NCBI GenBank assembly: GCA_016199585.1
Contig: JACQGM010000334.1
Coordinates: forward strand, 1-40,016
Reading direction: 5' to 3'
Source of the DNA: Armatimonadota bacterium
GTDB lineage: Bacteria > Armatimonadota > JAAZEB01
DNA: 40,016 nt
This document shows, piece after piece, positions 19,656 through 28,828 of the stretch; the first letter of the stretch is position 1, and each line of letters begins with the position of its first letter. Below the pieces are notes generated by a model. That model was not told where the DNA came from and did not search any database. It saw only the letters and a list, made by a program, of their open reading frames with translations. The position numbers and the translations under genes were made by a program.

Positions 19656-19747
19656 CGCGTTCCTCCCGTCATCCCGGGGTCCAGCCCCTGATAGGGGGCG
19701 CAGTAGCGCATGATCTGCTCTTCGAAGGTGATACCGGGCTCGTTCAT
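19649..19747 (-). CDS. Putative 32-aa minigene overlapping the esterase start
   Basis: Reverse strand ATG 19747 to TGA 19651-19649: MNEPGITFEEQIMRYCAPYQGLDPGMTGGTRC. Overlaps the downstream ATG as ATGCTGA. No homology recognised. Confidence 0.3.
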   Translation of the reverse strand: MNEPGITFEEQIMRYCAPYQGLDPGMTGGTRC

Positions 19748-19753
19748 CTCTGT

Positions 19754-19975
19754 TCACCGTTCCGCGGCGAAGAGCGCCGCCACTTCCTCGGCGCGCAGCA
19801 CCCTGCGGTAGAGGCGCGCCTCGCGCACCCTGCTCCGTCCATCGAAGAGGGCGCCGCACGGACTCCACTCCACGTGGCGGGCGGCGCCGTGGTGGCCGTT
19901 GCCCGATACATCGCGGGCGCTCCCCGGGAGCGGCCAGTGGGCCGCCAGTTCCGGGGCCGGATCGTGGCTCATCAT
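19754..19975 (-). pseudogene. Collapsed LamG/concanavalin-like domain ORF (N- and C-terminal ends joined, core missing)
   Basis: MMSHDPAPELAAHWPLPGSARDVSGNGHHGAARHVEWSPCGALFDGRSRVREARLYRRVLRAEEVAALFAAER. DxSGNGxHG and FDG begin, and E(V/A)R(I/L)YxRxLxxEE(I/V)AAL ends, a LamG-type domain normally about 150 aa or more. Start has GGGAGAAGTG upstream. Confidence 0.55.
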
Positions 19976-20039
19976 CACTTCTCCCCAACGGCGCCGCCTG
20001 CACCCGCGCGTGCCGCGGCAAGACATCCGCGGCGATCGG

Positions 20040-20897
20040 TTACTCGGCCTCTTCGATGTACGGCTGCGGGTCACGAGTCATGGTCATGTTCATCAGGGCG
20101 ATCACGCTGGTGGGGTGGGTGTCCCGGGTGACGGCCTTGCAGGGCCACGGCTCACCCTTCTTGAACTCGGTGCCCTGCCGCCAGATCACCGCGCGCTCAA
20201 AGGGAGGGCTCAGCTTGATGAGGCCGAAGTCCTCCTCTTTGGCCCGCCGGATCGCTCTCTCCGCCCCCTCCCGGATCAGGTCGCGCGACTTCGCCGGGGA
20301 GAGGTGGATGGCGCCGGCGTTTCTGGCCCGGTACTGATCGGGAGTACACTCATCGCCCTTGCCCGGCCGGATGCCCCACTTGACGGTGACGGTTTCGATG
20401 CCGGGGAACAACGCCTCGGCTTCCTTGCAGAACGCCGCGTCGCCGGAGCCGAAGATGGCGCGCTTCCCCAGCTCGCAGCCGCACAGCGCGCTCTGGCCGA
20501 ACTCGCCGACGGAGATCCCGTTGATCGACACGTCTATCAGGGGCATGCCCTGGGTGTGGCAGAGGTGGGCGTACTCGGTCCCTGCCTTCGCGTGCTGACC
20601 CACCCAGGCCATGACGTCGTAGAGATCGCCCAGCGTTCCGTACCCGGTGGAGCCTCGCTTCAGCTTCGCCTCCTTGTGGAGCAGCTTGGGGTTCATCCCT
20701 CCCGGCCCGTGGCCGTCGCTCACCAGGATGTCGGTGGCCCCGCCGGCCAGGAACCCGTCAACGGCGGCATTCACCTCCAGCGTCAGCAGCTCCTTGGCAT
20801 CCTCGTAGTAGCGAGAGCCAGCAGCCGGAAGGCACCAGTCGGAGGAGTTCAGCACTCCGGCCACGCCCTCGAGGTCGGTCACGATGAGGATTTTCAT
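20040..20897 (-). CDS. M55-family D-aminopeptidase (DppA-like)
   Basis: MKILIVTDLEGVAGV...ILVSDGHGPGGMN...GQHAKAGTEYAHLCHT. ATG at 20897 with AAGGAG upstream. Confidence 0.9.
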   Translation of the reverse strand: MKILIVTDLEGVAGVLNSSDWCLPAAGSRYYEDAKELLTLEVNAAVDGFLAGGATDILVSDGHGPGGMNPKLLHKEAKLKRGSTGYGTLGDLYDVMAWVGQHAKAGTEYAHLCHTQGMPLIDVSINGISVGEFGQSALCGCELGKRAIFGSGDAAFCKEAEALFPGIETVTVKWGIRPGKGDECTPDQYRARNAGAIHLSPAKSRDLIREGAERAIRRAKEEDFGLIKLSPPFERAVIWRQGTEFKKGEPWPCKAVTRDTHPTSVIALMNMTMTRDPQPYIEEAE

Positions 20898-20925
20898 GGT
20901 CTTCTCCTTCATACCGCACGGCGGC

Positions 20926-20949
20926 CACGGACGGAGCAGCGCCCCTGCG
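20926..20949. repeat. Half-copy of the GGACGGAGCAGCGCCCCT repeat
   Basis: CACGGACGGAGCAGCGCCCCTGCG; compare CAGACGGAGCAGCGCCCCTACG within the MITE-like element (about 15497-15516). Confidence 0.5.
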
Positions 20950-21140
20950 CACCGCGCCGGTTCCGTGGGTGCGGTCAGATCCTGCTTCGCCGGTGGCGGG
21001 GGATTCCCTGCCTGCCCGAAAGGGGTTCGACCGGAGGGCGTGGAATGCTCAGGGGTGGGACGGCCGGCCCGGCCCGGAGCTCGGGGAGCGAGAACCCCCG
21101 CGCGAGCTCCCGGCGCCGGCCGGGAGAGTGGAGGAGTTCG

Positions 21141-22187
21141 ATGAGCAGGAGAGATGGGACCACAGCAGCCGCGCTGCCGTGGCTGGCGGAAGTCCAGACC
21201 CCGCCGGCGTCTCTGCCGGCAGACGCGCCGCGCCTGAGCCCGTTGATGGTGGACGGCGCGGGTCGGCCCATCGCCACCGTCGCCGCCTGGGAGCGGCGGC
21301 GGGCCGAGCTGCGCGAGCAATGGCTCGACTACATGGGGCGGTTCCCGGAAGAGCGCGGCCCAGTGAGCCTGACTGTCCTGGAAGAGGACCGCGACACGGG
21401 TTGCGTGCGCCAGCTCGTGCAGTACGAGTCGGAGCCCGGCCTCCCCGTGGAGGGGTACCTTCTCTTCCCCGAGAACCCGGAAGGCTCCGTGCCGGGAGTG
21501 GTGGTGCTGCACTCGACCATCACCTACAGCATCCGGCAGCCGGCCGGGCTGGAGGGGCCGGAATCGCTCTTCTTCGCGCTGAAGCTGGCGCAGCGAGGCT
21601 ACGCCGCCTTCGCGCCCCGGTGCTTCAGCTTCCAGTACCGAGAGCCGGGCTCTCGCGACGTGATGGCGTGCGTTCACTGGCTGAAAGCGCGGCGCCCGGA
21701 CGTGCGCGGCATGGCGAAGCTCCTCCACGACGCCCGGCGCGCCGTGGACGTCCTCGAGAGCCTCCCCATCGTAGACCGCGAGCGCATCGGGGCGATCGGG
21801 CACTCCCTCGGCGGCAAGGAGGCGCTCTACCTGGCGGCGTTCGACGAGCGGGTGAAGGCGACGGTGAGCAGCGAGGGCGGCGTGGGCCTTGCATTCTGCA
21901 ACTGGCACGCGCCGTGGTACCTCGGGGAGGAGATCCGTCGGGAAGGCTTCCCGATGGAGAATCACCAGGTGCTGGCGCTCGTGGCGCCGCGCGCGTTCCT
22001 GCTCCTGGGCGGCAACCACTCCGACGGCGACCGGAGCTGGCCGTTCATCGAGGCGGTGCAGCCGGTCTACCGCCTCTACGGGGCAGAGGAGCGCATCGGC
22101 CTGCTGAACCACCGGCAGGGGCACGCCGTGCCGCCGGAAGCGGGAGAGCGCGCCTATGCCTGGCTGGATCACTTCCTGGGGGAGTGA
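21141..22187 (+). CDS. Alpha/beta-hydrolase (dienelactone-hydrolase-like)
   Basis: ATG at 21141 preceded by GGAGGAGTTCG. IGAIGHSLGGKEALYLAAFDERVKA; C-terminal NHRQGHAVP. Confidence 0.8.
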   Translation: MSRRDGTTAAALPWLAEVQTPPASLPADAPRLSPLMVDGAGRPIATVAAWERRRAELREQWLDYMGRFPEERGPVSLTVLEEDRDTGCVRQLVQYESEPGLPVEGYLLFPENPEGSVPGVVVLHSTITYSIRQPAGLEGPESLFFALKLAQRGYAAFAPRCFSFQYREPGSRDVMACVHWLKARRPDVRGMAKLLHDARRAVDVLESLPIVDRERIGAIGHSLGGKEALYLAAFDERVKATVSSEGGVGLAFCNWHAPWYLGEEIRREGFPMENHQVLALVAPRAFLLLGGNHSDGDRSWPFIEAVQPVYRLYGAEERIGLLNHRQGHAVPPEAGERAYAWLDHFLGE

Positions 22188-22296
22188 GGGTCCTTATGGG
22201 TCTTGCCGACCAAAGCCGGTAGTCGTCGTTCCGGCGCGGGGCGGCGTGTCCGCCGTAACCCCGTGCTCGCCGCGGCGGCGCCAGATGGAGCGCCCA

Positions 22297-23319
22297 ATGA
22301 ACTCACGAGAGCGCGTGCAGGCGGTTCTCCGGCACCGGGTTCCCGACTCGGTGCCACACGGCCTGTACGACGTCACGATTGAGAATTACAACGACACCAC
22401 GCTGGAGTTCTTCCAGAAGATGACCGGGAAGCACCCGCGCGACTGCTTTCGGCACGACATTCGGAACGTGAACATGAAGGCGATCCCGCGCGCTCCCGAT
22501 CCTGGGCCGCGCGACCGCGCGCCGGACGGCCGGTCCTGGCGAGCCGTGATGTCCGAAGTCGAGTCCGTGGACGACCTGCGGAGGACCGGGTTCTACGAGG
22601 CATGGGTACCCACACCCTGGCGGGTGGAGGATGTCAAGCCCCAGATTGACGCGCTGCACGCCGACGGTTACGCCTGCTTCGGGGGCATCCAGGGCACGAT
22701 CGGCATGACTGTCTGGCGCTTGAGGGGACAGTCGCAGTTCCTGATGGACCTGGCCGACCGGCCGGCGTGGCTCGAGGTCCTGCTGGACTGGGTTACGGAG
22801 GCGACGATCGCGGACATGTGCGTCTCCGCCCGGGCACACCCCGACATCCACTGTTTGTGGGACGACTTCGGAACGCAGCGGGGTCTGCTGTTCTCCCCAC
22901 AGACCTTCCAGGAGCTCTTCGTGCCGCGATACAAGCGGGTCGTGGACGCGATCAAGCGCGTGGATCCAGAGGGGGCGGTCTTTTACCATTGCTGCGGCGA
23001 CGCGACGCCGATCATCCCCGCCTTGATCGAGGCGGGCATTGACATCCTCAACCCCCTCCAGCCGGAAGCGATGGACCCCGTCGCCGTGAAGCGGGAGTTC
23101 GGGAAGGACCTGGTGCTCTGGGGCGGGCTCGGCGTGCAGAGCACCCTATCGAGGGGCACGCCGCAGGACGTGGACGACGCGGTCGGACGCCTCATGGAGA
23201 CGGTCGGGAAGGACGGCGGGTACATCCTGACCCCGGCGCACATGATCAACCCCGACATCCCGTGGGAGAACATCGTCGCCTTCTTCGAGGCGGCGGAGAG
23301 GTACGGGAACTACGGGTAA
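22297..23319 (+). CDS. URO-D/MtaA-like family protein (HCCGD motif)
   Basis: MNSRERVQAVLRHRVPDSVPHGLYD...VFYHCCGDATPIIPALIEAGIDILNPLQPEAMDP. GGAG upstream of ATG 22297. Confidence 0.85.
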   Translation: MNSRERVQAVLRHRVPDSVPHGLYDVTIENYNDTTLEFFQKMTGKHPRDCFRHDIRNVNMKAIPRAPDPGPRDRAPDGRSWRAVMSEVESVDDLRRTGFYEAWVPTPWRVEDVKPQIDALHADGYACFGGIQGTIGMTVWRLRGQSQFLMDLADRPAWLEVLLDWVTEATIADMCVSARAHPDIHCLWDDFGTQRGLLFSPQTFQELFVPRYKRVVDAIKRVDPEGAVFYHCCGDATPIIPALIEAGIDILNPLQPEAMDPVAVKREFGKDLVLWGGLGVQSTLSRGTPQDVDDAVGRLMETVGKDGGYILTPAHMINPDIPWENIVAFFEAAERYGNYG

Positions 23320-23377
23320 CTCTCGAATGATCGCTCGTGCGGTCGCCGGGATTCCACCGAGCCGGAGAAGGAACCGC

Positions 23378-25606
23378 ATGAAGAATGATCCCACCCTTGA
23401 GTGGAGCTTTCCGATCCCGCGCACCCACTGCGGCGTGGCGCTCGGGAACGGCAACTTCGGCGCCCTGGTGTGGGGCCGGGAGCGCCTGCGCATCACCGTC
23501 AACCGCGCCGACTTCTGGGACCATCGCGGCGGCGAGGCGCTGATCGAGGGCACGACCTACGAGCGCCTCAAAGCCGCCTACGACCCGGCGGACGGCGCCC
23601 GGCTGAACGCCGCCTTCATCCGCGAGAAGCGCCCCGAGGGCGTGAACCGACCCTCCCGGCTGCCGGTTGGCCGCTTCGAGTTGGCGCTCGCGCCGGGCCT
23701 GGCGCCGCGCCGGGCGGTGCTCGACGTCCGCACCGGACGCCTCTCCATCGCGGTGGCGGATGGCGGCGGCCAGCCGGCGGGCACGCTGCTCCTCGTCCTG
23801 GCGCCCGACCGCAACCTGCTCTTCATCGCAGACCCGGACCGCCTGGTCGGGGCGGTGCAGAGCCGTCCCGCCCGGGAGTGGGTGGGGGAGCACCTGACGA
23901 AGTACCGCTTCACCCCCCCGACCGTCATCTCGGGCCCGGAGGGCGAGGGGTGGATCCAGGACTGCCCGGCGGATCCCTCGCTGGCGAGCCTCTGCCGGCG
24001 CGTGCCGGGAGGGTTGGCGATCTGTCTGGCCCTCGGAACCGATGCTGGCGCCGCCGTGGCCGCGGCACGGGCGGAGATCGAGCGGCTGGCCGCTGAAGGC
24101 GCCCCGGCGCTCCTGGAGCGCAGCGACGCCTGGTGGCGCGACTACTGGGCCGGGATGCCCGAGGTGGAGATCCCTTCGGAGTTCTTCACGCGCTTCCTGG
24201 AGTACGCGCTCTTCAAGTTCGCCGGCGCCACCAACCCGAACAGCCCCCTGCCGTCGGGGCTCCAGGGCCCATGGATCGAGGAGTACCAGCCGGCGCCCTG
24301 GTCGGGCGACTACCACTTCAACGTCAACATTCAGCAGATCTACACGCTCGCCTTCCCCACGGGCCGCTTCTCGCACCTGATGCCCCTTTTCGACATGGTG
24401 GATCGATTCCGGCCGGTGATGCGGCACAATGCCCGCGTCCTCTTCGGCATCGAGGACGGTCTCTCGCTGGCGCACGCCGTGGACGACCGCGGCCGCGCCT
24501 GCGGCGGCATCTCTTCCGGGGCGAGCCTGGACCCGGCGGTCTCGGGCTGGACGGCGCAGCTCTACTGGCTCTACTACCAGTACACGTTGGACACCGACTT
24601 CCTGCGCGAGCGCGCCTTTCCCTTCATGGCGGGCGTGATGCGCGTCTACGAGGAGATGCTGGAGGAGAAGGAGGGGCGGCTGTCGCTGCCGCTCGCCATC
24701 TCTGCGGAGTACGCGCAGCCGCTGCCGGGGGGCAAGCGCCAGAACGCGGGGCGGGACCCCTCCAACCAGCTCGCCTGCGCCCACATGCTGGCGGAGGCGC
24801 TGCTCCAGGCCGCGGAGACGCTCGGCGTGCCGCCGCGCCCGATCTGGCGCCGCATCCGGGAGGCGCTGCCGCCCTATACCCTGATCGGCGAGCCGGGGGA
24901 GGAGCGGATCGCCATCTGGGAGGGGCAGGATCTCGACATCTGTCACCGCCATCACGGGCACCTGGCGGCCATCTACCCCTTCGATACCCTCGGTGAGATC
25001 ACGCCCGAGAAACAGCGGGTGATTGACAACACCGTTGACCACTGGATCCTGAAGGGGATGGGTCAGTGGAGCGAGTGGTGCATCCCCTGGGCCGCCATCC
25101 TCCAGGCGCGGCTCGGCTTCACCGAGGCGCCGCGGGTGCTGTTGGAGATGTGGCGCGAGGTCTTCGTCAACGAGGGCCTCACCACCGTCTACCTGCCCCG
25201 CTTCCGCGGCATCACCGCCCACCGCCGCGCCGACCTGGTGAAGCCGAAGGAGACGAGCGAGATCATGCAGCTCGACGGCTGCATGGCGGGCGCCACCGCC
25301 CTCTACGAGATGCTGGTCCACACGCGCGGCGGCGTCACCTACGTCTTCCCCGCCGTCTCCGAGCGCTGGCCGGACGTATCGTTCCGGAACATCCACCTGC
25401 CGGGCGCGTTCCGCATCGCGGGCGCGCGCCGGGGGGGCGTCACCGTCGGCGTCGAGATCGAGAGCCGGCGCGGCGGCACGATCCGTCTGGCCGTGCCCGG
25501 CTGGGAGCGCGCCACGCTGCGGCGCGGCGGCCGCGAGGAGGAGGTCGCCCTGCCCGCCGCCCTGGCGCTCGCGCCCGGGGAGACGGTCTCGCTGCGCGCG
25601 CGGTGA
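23378..25606 (+). CDS. GH95-like / six-hairpin glycosidase-like protein
   Basis: EWSFPIPRTHCGVALGNGNFGALVWGRERLRITVNRADFWDHRGGE; (alpha/alpha)6-like core with LYWLYYQYTLDTDFLRERAFPFMAGVMRVYEEM. ATG at 23378 with GGAGAAGGAA upstream. Confidence 0.7.
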   Translation: MKNDPTLEWSFPIPRTHCGVALGNGNFGALVWGRERLRITVNRADFWDHRGGEALIEGTTYERLKAAYDPADGARLNAAFIREKRPEGVNRPSRLPVGRFELALAPGLAPRRAVLDVRTGRLSIAVADGGGQPAGTLLLVLAPDRNLLFIADPDRLVGAVQSRPAREWVGEHLTKYRFTPPTVISGPEGEGWIQDCPADPSLASLCRRVPGGLAICLALGTDAGAAVAAARAEIERLAAEGAPALLERSDAWWRDYWAGMPEVEIPSEFFTRFLEYALFKFAGATNPNSPLPSGLQGPWIEEYQPAPWSGDYHFNVNIQQIYTLAFPTGRFSHLMPLFDMVDRFRPVMRHNARVLFGIEDGLSLAHAVDDRGRACGGISSGASLDPAVSGWTAQLYWLYYQYTLDTDFLRERAFPFMAGVMRVYEEMLEEKEGRLSLPLAISAEYAQPLPGGKRQNAGRDPSNQLACAHMLAEALLQAAETLGVPPRPIWRRIREALPPYTLIGEPGEERIAIWEGQDLDICHRHHGHLAAIYPFDTLGEITPEKQRVIDNTVDHWILKGMGQWSEWCIPWAAILQARLGFTEAPRVLLEMWREVFVNEGLTTVYLPRFRGITAHRRADLVKPKETSEIMQLDGCMAGATALYEMLVHTRGGVTYVFPAVSERWPDVSFRNIHLPGAFRIAGARRGGVTVGVEIESRRGGTIRLAVPGWERATLRRGGREEEVALPAALALAPGETVSLRAR

Positions 25607-25624
25607 GGGGGCGCCCGGCTGATG

Positions 25625-26500
25625 CTACTCGCCCAGCAGGCTCATCAGGGCGCGGGCGGCGGCGGTCAGGTGCTTGCGTCGGTGGTAGGCCAGGCCAAAC
25701 TGCCGCTGGATACGCACTCCCTCGATGGTCACTTCCTTCAAGACGCCCCGGGCCAGCTCGTCGGCAACCGTGAGGCGAGAGAGGATCCCGATGCCCAGCC
25801 CGGCCCGGATCGCCTGCTTGATTGCTTCGGTGCATCCCAGTTCCATCGCCACCCGGTAGGAGATACCCGCGCTTCTCAGGGAGCTCTCGGTAATGGCCCG
25901 GGTGCTGGATCCCGGCTCCCGGAGGATGAGCGACTCCGCGGCGAGGTCGTCGCCCCGAACCGCTTCGCGGTCGGCGAAAGGGTGGCCCGGCCTCACAACC
26001 AGCACCAGCGTGTCGGTCGCCAGCGGCCGCACTACGAGCTCGGGCGGGGCGCACGGCTCGCCCAGCACTCCGAAGTCGCTCTCGTTGGCAAGCAGCCAGC
26101 GCACGACCTGCTCGGTGTCTGCGATGCGCAGGAAGAGATCCACCCCCGGGTACCGCTGCTTGAGCCGTCCCAAGACGGGCGGCAGAACGAACGTGCCGGG
26201 CGTGGTGCTCGCGGCCACGACTACCCGCCCGCGCTCCATCCCCCGGAACTCCTCCATCGCCGACCGGGCTTCCGATGCGGCCATCAGCAGGACGTCGGCG
26301 TGACTGAGGAGGATGCGACCTCCCTCGGTCAGGTAGACCTTCCGCCCCATCTGCTCCAGTAGCTCCACGCCGATCTGTCGCTCCAGTTCCTTCACGTGCG
26401 CCGATACGCCGGGCTGACTGATGCGCAGTTCCTCGGCAGCGCGCGAGTAGCTGCCTCGGCGCGCCACCGCCTGGAACACGCGCAGTTGCTGCAGCGTCAT
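25625..26500 (-). CDS. LysR-family transcriptional regulator (CbbR/CysB/YeiE-like)
   Basis: MTLQQLRVFQAVARRGSYSRAAEELRISQPGVSAHVKELERQIGVELLEQMGRKVYLTEGG; substrate-binding domain follows. Confidence 0.95.
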   Translation of the reverse strand: MTLQQLRVFQAVARRGSYSRAAEELRISQPGVSAHVKELERQIGVELLEQMGRKVYLTEGGRILLSHADVLLMAASEARSAMEEFRGMERGRVVVAASTTPGTFVLPPVLGRLKQRYPGVDLFLRIADTEQVVRWLLANESDFGVLGEPCAPPELVVRPLATDTLVLVVRPGHPFADREAVRGDDLAAESLILREPGSSTRAITESSLRSAGISYRVAMELGCTEAIKQAIRAGLGIGILSRLTVADELARGVLKEVTIEGVRIQRQFGLAYHRRKHLTAAARALMSLLGE

Positions 26501-26501
26501 G

Positions 26502-26537
26502 GGTAATTCATTACCTTTCACTTATACTAAAGATAAG
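26502..26537. promoter_or_regulatory. Putative LysR operator region: two adjacent inverted repeats
   Basis: GGTAAT-TC-ATTACC (26502-26515) and CTTAT-N7-ATAAG (26521-26537; 17 bp, T-N11-A-like), in the AT-rich divergent lysR/selD intergenic region. Confidence 0.5.
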
Positions 26538-26703
26538 AAACTGGTATTGGATAATTATACTCCATCTGTGCTACAGTGGGAAGTACAAGGAACGAGAGAT
26601 CGCAGGTGGGCGACGGACGAGCATCGTCCCTCCGCACGGGCGTGGACCGCGCGGGGGCCGCGCTTCGTGTCGGTCCACAGATAGTAAGAGAAAGGGTGAA
26701 GCG

Positions 26704-27768
26704 ATGACAAGCGAAGGGATTCGGCTCACGACGCTTTCGCACGGCGCCGGGTGAGCGTGCAAACTGAGGCCGGCGGACCTCGCGCAGGTACTGCGCCATC
26801 TGCCACCCATCAGCGACCCGGATGTTCTGGTCGGCGCTGCCACCGCCGATGACGCCGCCGTGTATCGTATCAGCGATGATCTGGCACTCGTGTTCACCGT
26901 GGACTACTTCACGCCCGTGGTGGACGATCCTTTTCTGTTCGGCGCTATCGCGGCGGCCAATGCCTTGAGCGACGTTTACGCCATGGGTGGCCGCCCGGTC
27001 CTCGCCCTCAACCTCGCGGGCTTCCCCGCGCGCGACCTGCCGCTTTCGGTCCTGGAGGACATCCTCCGGGGTGGCGCCGAAAAAGCTGTGGAAGCGGGCG
27101 TCGCCATCGTGGGTGGGCACACCATTGATGATGCCGAGCCCAAGTACGGCATGGCGGTGATCGGGTTTGTGCGCCCGGATCACGTGCTTGCCAACGTGGG
27201 CGCCCGGTCCGGCGATGCGTTGGTGCTGACCAAGCCGTTGGGAACAGGGATCGTGACCACCGCCGTGAAGCGCGGCGCGGCCCCCGCGGCAGCGGCGGAT
27301 GCGGCTGTCCGGACGATGGCCATGCTCAACCGTTCGGCGGCGGAGGCGCTGGCGCCCTTCACCATCCACGCATGCACCGATATCACCGGCTTCGGCCTCA
27401 TCGGGCACCTCTGCGAGATGGTGTCCGGCAGCGCCGTGGGGGCAGAGGTCTACGCCGGGGCCGTGCCCCTCCTTCCCGACGTGGTGCCGCTGGCTGAGAG
27501 CGGCATGGTGCCAGGCGGCACCTACGCGAACCACCAGCACTTCGGCACGCACGTTACCTGGGGGGCGGGAGTTGATGAGACCACGCAACTCATCTTGTGC
27601 GATGCCCAGACTTCTGGAGGGCTCCTGGTCGCCTTGCCGGAAGCGGAGGCGCCCGATCTGGTCGCTGCGCTGGAACGAGCCGGAACGCTTGCGGCCGTGC
27701 GGATCGGGCGGATCCTCGCTGCCCCGGAGGGAGCGATCCGGGTACGCAGCGCGAGGGATGAAGCGTGA
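26704..27768 (+). CDS. selD: Selenide, water dikinase SelD, selenocysteine-containing (in-frame UGA at codon 17)
   Basis: ATG 26704: [96 protein letters not shown]... TGA at 26752-26754 falls where E. coli SelD has Cys17 (SHGAGCGCK). Downstream frame stays open to 27768. Confidence 0.93.
26752..26796 (+). other. Candidate bacterial SECIS element
   Basis: After UGA: GAGGCC-GGCG-GACCTC hairpin (26766-26781, one mismatch) with GG starting the apical loop 18-19 nt after the UGA; next to it a perfect GCGCAG-GTA-CTGCGC hairpin (26782-26796). Confidence 0.6.
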
Positions 27769-28535
27769 GTGGGGTGTGTGTCGCCCTGGGCTTCGTGGGC
27801 GGCGTCATCGCGGGGACGCTCGGGATCGGGGGCGGGATCATCATGGCGCCACTCCTGCTCTATGCGCCGCCGGTGCTGGGTGCAGGGCATCTCGATATGC
27901 GCGTGGTGGCCGGGCTGACCATGGTGCAGAGCCTGGCGGCCGCATCCTCGGGGGCTGTCGCCCACCGCCGCCAGGGGAGGGTTCAGCTCTCGCTGGTGGG
28001 ATGGCTCGGCGGCGCGGCCGGCGCGGGCGCTCTCGCCGGGGGCATCCTGTCCCACGCCGTGAGTAGTCGGACGCTGGCGATGTTGTTCGCCTCCCTGGCG
28101 CTGCTGGCGGTGGCATTGATGCTGCTGCCAGCGCCGCCGGCTGCGGACGAAGAGCACGTCCGTTTCAGCAAGGCGATCGGGATTCCCATGATGCTCGGCG
28201 TCGGCCTGCTGGGGGGCACGGTAGGCCAGAGCGGCGCCTTCCTCATCGTTCCGCTGATGTTGCGGGTCCTGCGAGTGCCGCTGCGCGCCACGGTGGGAAA
28301 CACCCTGGGCATCGTGTTCCTGACCGCCCTGGCAGGCGTGGCGGGGAGACTGGCGACGATGCAGATCGCCTGGCTGCCGGCGCTCGCGCTCGTGGCGGGC
28401 GCGTTTCCGGGCGCGCAACTGGGGGCCCGGCTGAGCGCGCGCATCCGAGGCCGCCATCTGCACGCGGCTTTGAGCCTGTTGATCGCGGCGACGGCGGCCA
28501 GGATGTGGTGGGACATTCTCGTTGGTCGCCTGTAG
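27765..28535 (+). CDS. TauE/SafE-family membrane permease
   Basis: GTG start overlaps the selD stop (GTGA). LGFVGGVIAGTLGIGGGIIMAPLLL...GMLGGTVGQSGAFLIVPLML-type repeats with a hydrophobic pattern throughout. Confidence 0.85.
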   Translation: MSGVCVALGFVGGVIAGTLGIGGGIIMAPLLLYAPPVLGAGHLDMRVVAGLTMVQSLAAASSGAVAHRRQGRVQLSLVGWLGGAAGAGALAGGILSHAVSSRTLAMLFASLALLAVALMLLPAPPAADEEHVRFSKAIGIPMMLGVGLLGGTVGQSGAFLIVPLMLRVLRVPLRATVGNTLGIVFLTALAGVAGRLATMQIAWLPALALVAGAFPGAQLGARLSARIRGRHLHAALSLLIAATAARMWWDILVGRL

Positions 28536-28637
28536 TCTGTGCCGCGGCGGCGAGCAGGCGCTCCCACACCACTCCTGCCGCGGACGGTCGGTGGAGCTCG
28601 CTCTCCCTGCCCGGGGAGAGGAGGCCTGTCCCTCGCG

Positions 28638-28667
28638 TTGACACGCCCGGCGCCCCTGTGCTATACT
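28638..28667 (+). promoter_or_regulatory. Candidate sigma70 promoter (TTGACA-N18-TATACT)
   Basis: TTGACA 28638-28643, 18-nt spacer, TATACT 28662-28667, upstream of the DUF4432 gene. Confidence 0.65.
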
Positions 28668-28828
28668 GACGGCGAGCGAACCCGGCAGGGAGGAGGATTC
28701 GGCGAGCGGCGCTCCCACCCCGGTCGTCTCGTTCACGGCTCGACGCGGCCGCCGGCCGTTCCCGCGCCGCACTCCGCCCCTTCGTCCCCCGCCGGTCACC
28801 GTCCGTACCGACAGACAGCGAGGGAAAC

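Noticed and set aside
18153-19691. 512-aa plus-strand ORF
   Set aside because: Shadow of the minus-strand alpha/beta-hydrolase.
23246-25396. 716-aa minus-strand ORF
   Set aside because: Shadow of the GH95-like gene on the plus strand.
26860-27768. ORF-track selD start at 26860
   Set aside because: This start would remove the catalytic N-terminus; the upstream frame joined through UGA matches SelD residue for residue.
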